Made by a program: the position numbers and the translations under genes. The notes beneath the pieces are model-generated. The model saw nothing but the letters and a program-made list of their open reading frames with translations. It searched no databases and had not been told where the DNA came from. Of a DNA stretch of 64,000 nt, positions 62,471 through 64,000 are shown in pieces; position 1 is the stretch's first letter; every line of letters starts with the position of its first letter. The stretch covers positions 124,001 through 188,000 of the forward strand of contig NZ_JHZF01000011.1 in the NCBI RefSeq assembly GCF_000688295.1. The letters are read 5' to 3'. The stretch comes from Pseudooceanicola nanhaiensis DSM 18065 (GTDB taxonomy: Bacteria; Pseudomonadota; Alphaproteobacteria; Rhodobacterales; Rhodobacteraceae).

Positions 62471-62559
62471 ATGCAGGTGCCCCCGCGCGCCCCGGAAGGA
62501 GGAGACCGGGACGCGAGACAAGCCATCCTCGAAACGAAGGTTCAGCCAGGGAGGACACA

Positions 62560-64000
<1,441 letters not shown>

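Overview
The window is one contiguous stretch of very GC-rich (my estimate is above 65%) alphaproteobacterial chromosome. Several features point to a member of the Rhodobacterales (Rhodobacteraceae/Paracoccaceae): extreme GC at third codon positions, the CobS/CobT cobaltochelatase subunits, a J-domain protein next to bolA, a NasT/NasS-controlled assimilatory nitrate cluster, a cyanide-insensitive bd oxidase and a glpR-glpD-glpSTPQUV glycerol cluster. No rRNA, tRNA, CRISPR array, transposase, integrase or phage gene was seen. Most genes look vertically inherited and are packed with 1- or 4-base start/stop overlaps.

Layout. 1-5.2 kb: the 3' end of a ClC chloride channel, a GT61-like protein, an FAD amine/amino-acid oxidase, a DUF427 protein and an M24 aminopeptidase. 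5.5-12.4 kb: cobT and cobS on the minus strand, separated by a divergent HxlR regulator/FMN-reductase pair, two small secreted proteins and an ABC-F ATPase. 12.5-15.6 kb: a stress island with an ECF sigma factor, an RskA-type anti-sigma factor, a secreted fasciclin protein, a Tat-exported MsrB and an OsmC peroxidase. 15.7-18.2 kb: cioA-cioB plus a 32-residue DUF2474 protein. 18.5-24.2 kb: J-domain protein, BolA, DUF4177, an error-prone polymerase (DnaE2) with a large in-frame insertion, and a DUF1028 protein. 24.3-29.8 kb: a peptide-type ABC transporter that includes a permease-ATPase fusion.

29.9-43.6 kb: the nitrate assimilation block. NasT (ANTAR antiterminator) and NasS (nitrate sensor) precede a leader with an intrinsic terminator. 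After it come nrtA, nrtB, a tandem-ATPase nrtCD fusion, a protein built of three similar repeats, nirB, nirD, nasA and a TrpD2-like protein. 44-48.7 kb: ycjF, a GNAT acetyltransferase, ycjX, truA and a cation-efflux transporter. 49.1-54.4 kb: ileS, a structured AT-richer intergenic region and an orphan 7TM histidine kinase. 54.4-64 kb: a class IV aminotransferase, then the glycerol/glycerol-3-phosphate regulon, whose glpV runs off the window end.

The most interesting points are: (a) the sigma/anti-sigma/fasciclin arrangement, which recalls mycobacterial SigK-RskA-MPT70/83, next to methionine-sulfoxide and peroxide defence genes; (b) DnaE2 carrying roughly 140 extra residues that include a translated palindromic repeat; (c) two independent ABC systems (NrtCD and GlpS/GlpT) with complementary degeneration of their nucleotide sites; (d) the three-repeat protein inside the nitrate operon; (e) a hairpin that buries the cioA ribosome-binding site; and (f) unusual structured intergenic DNA after ileS. 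I found no clearly novel defence or mobile system.
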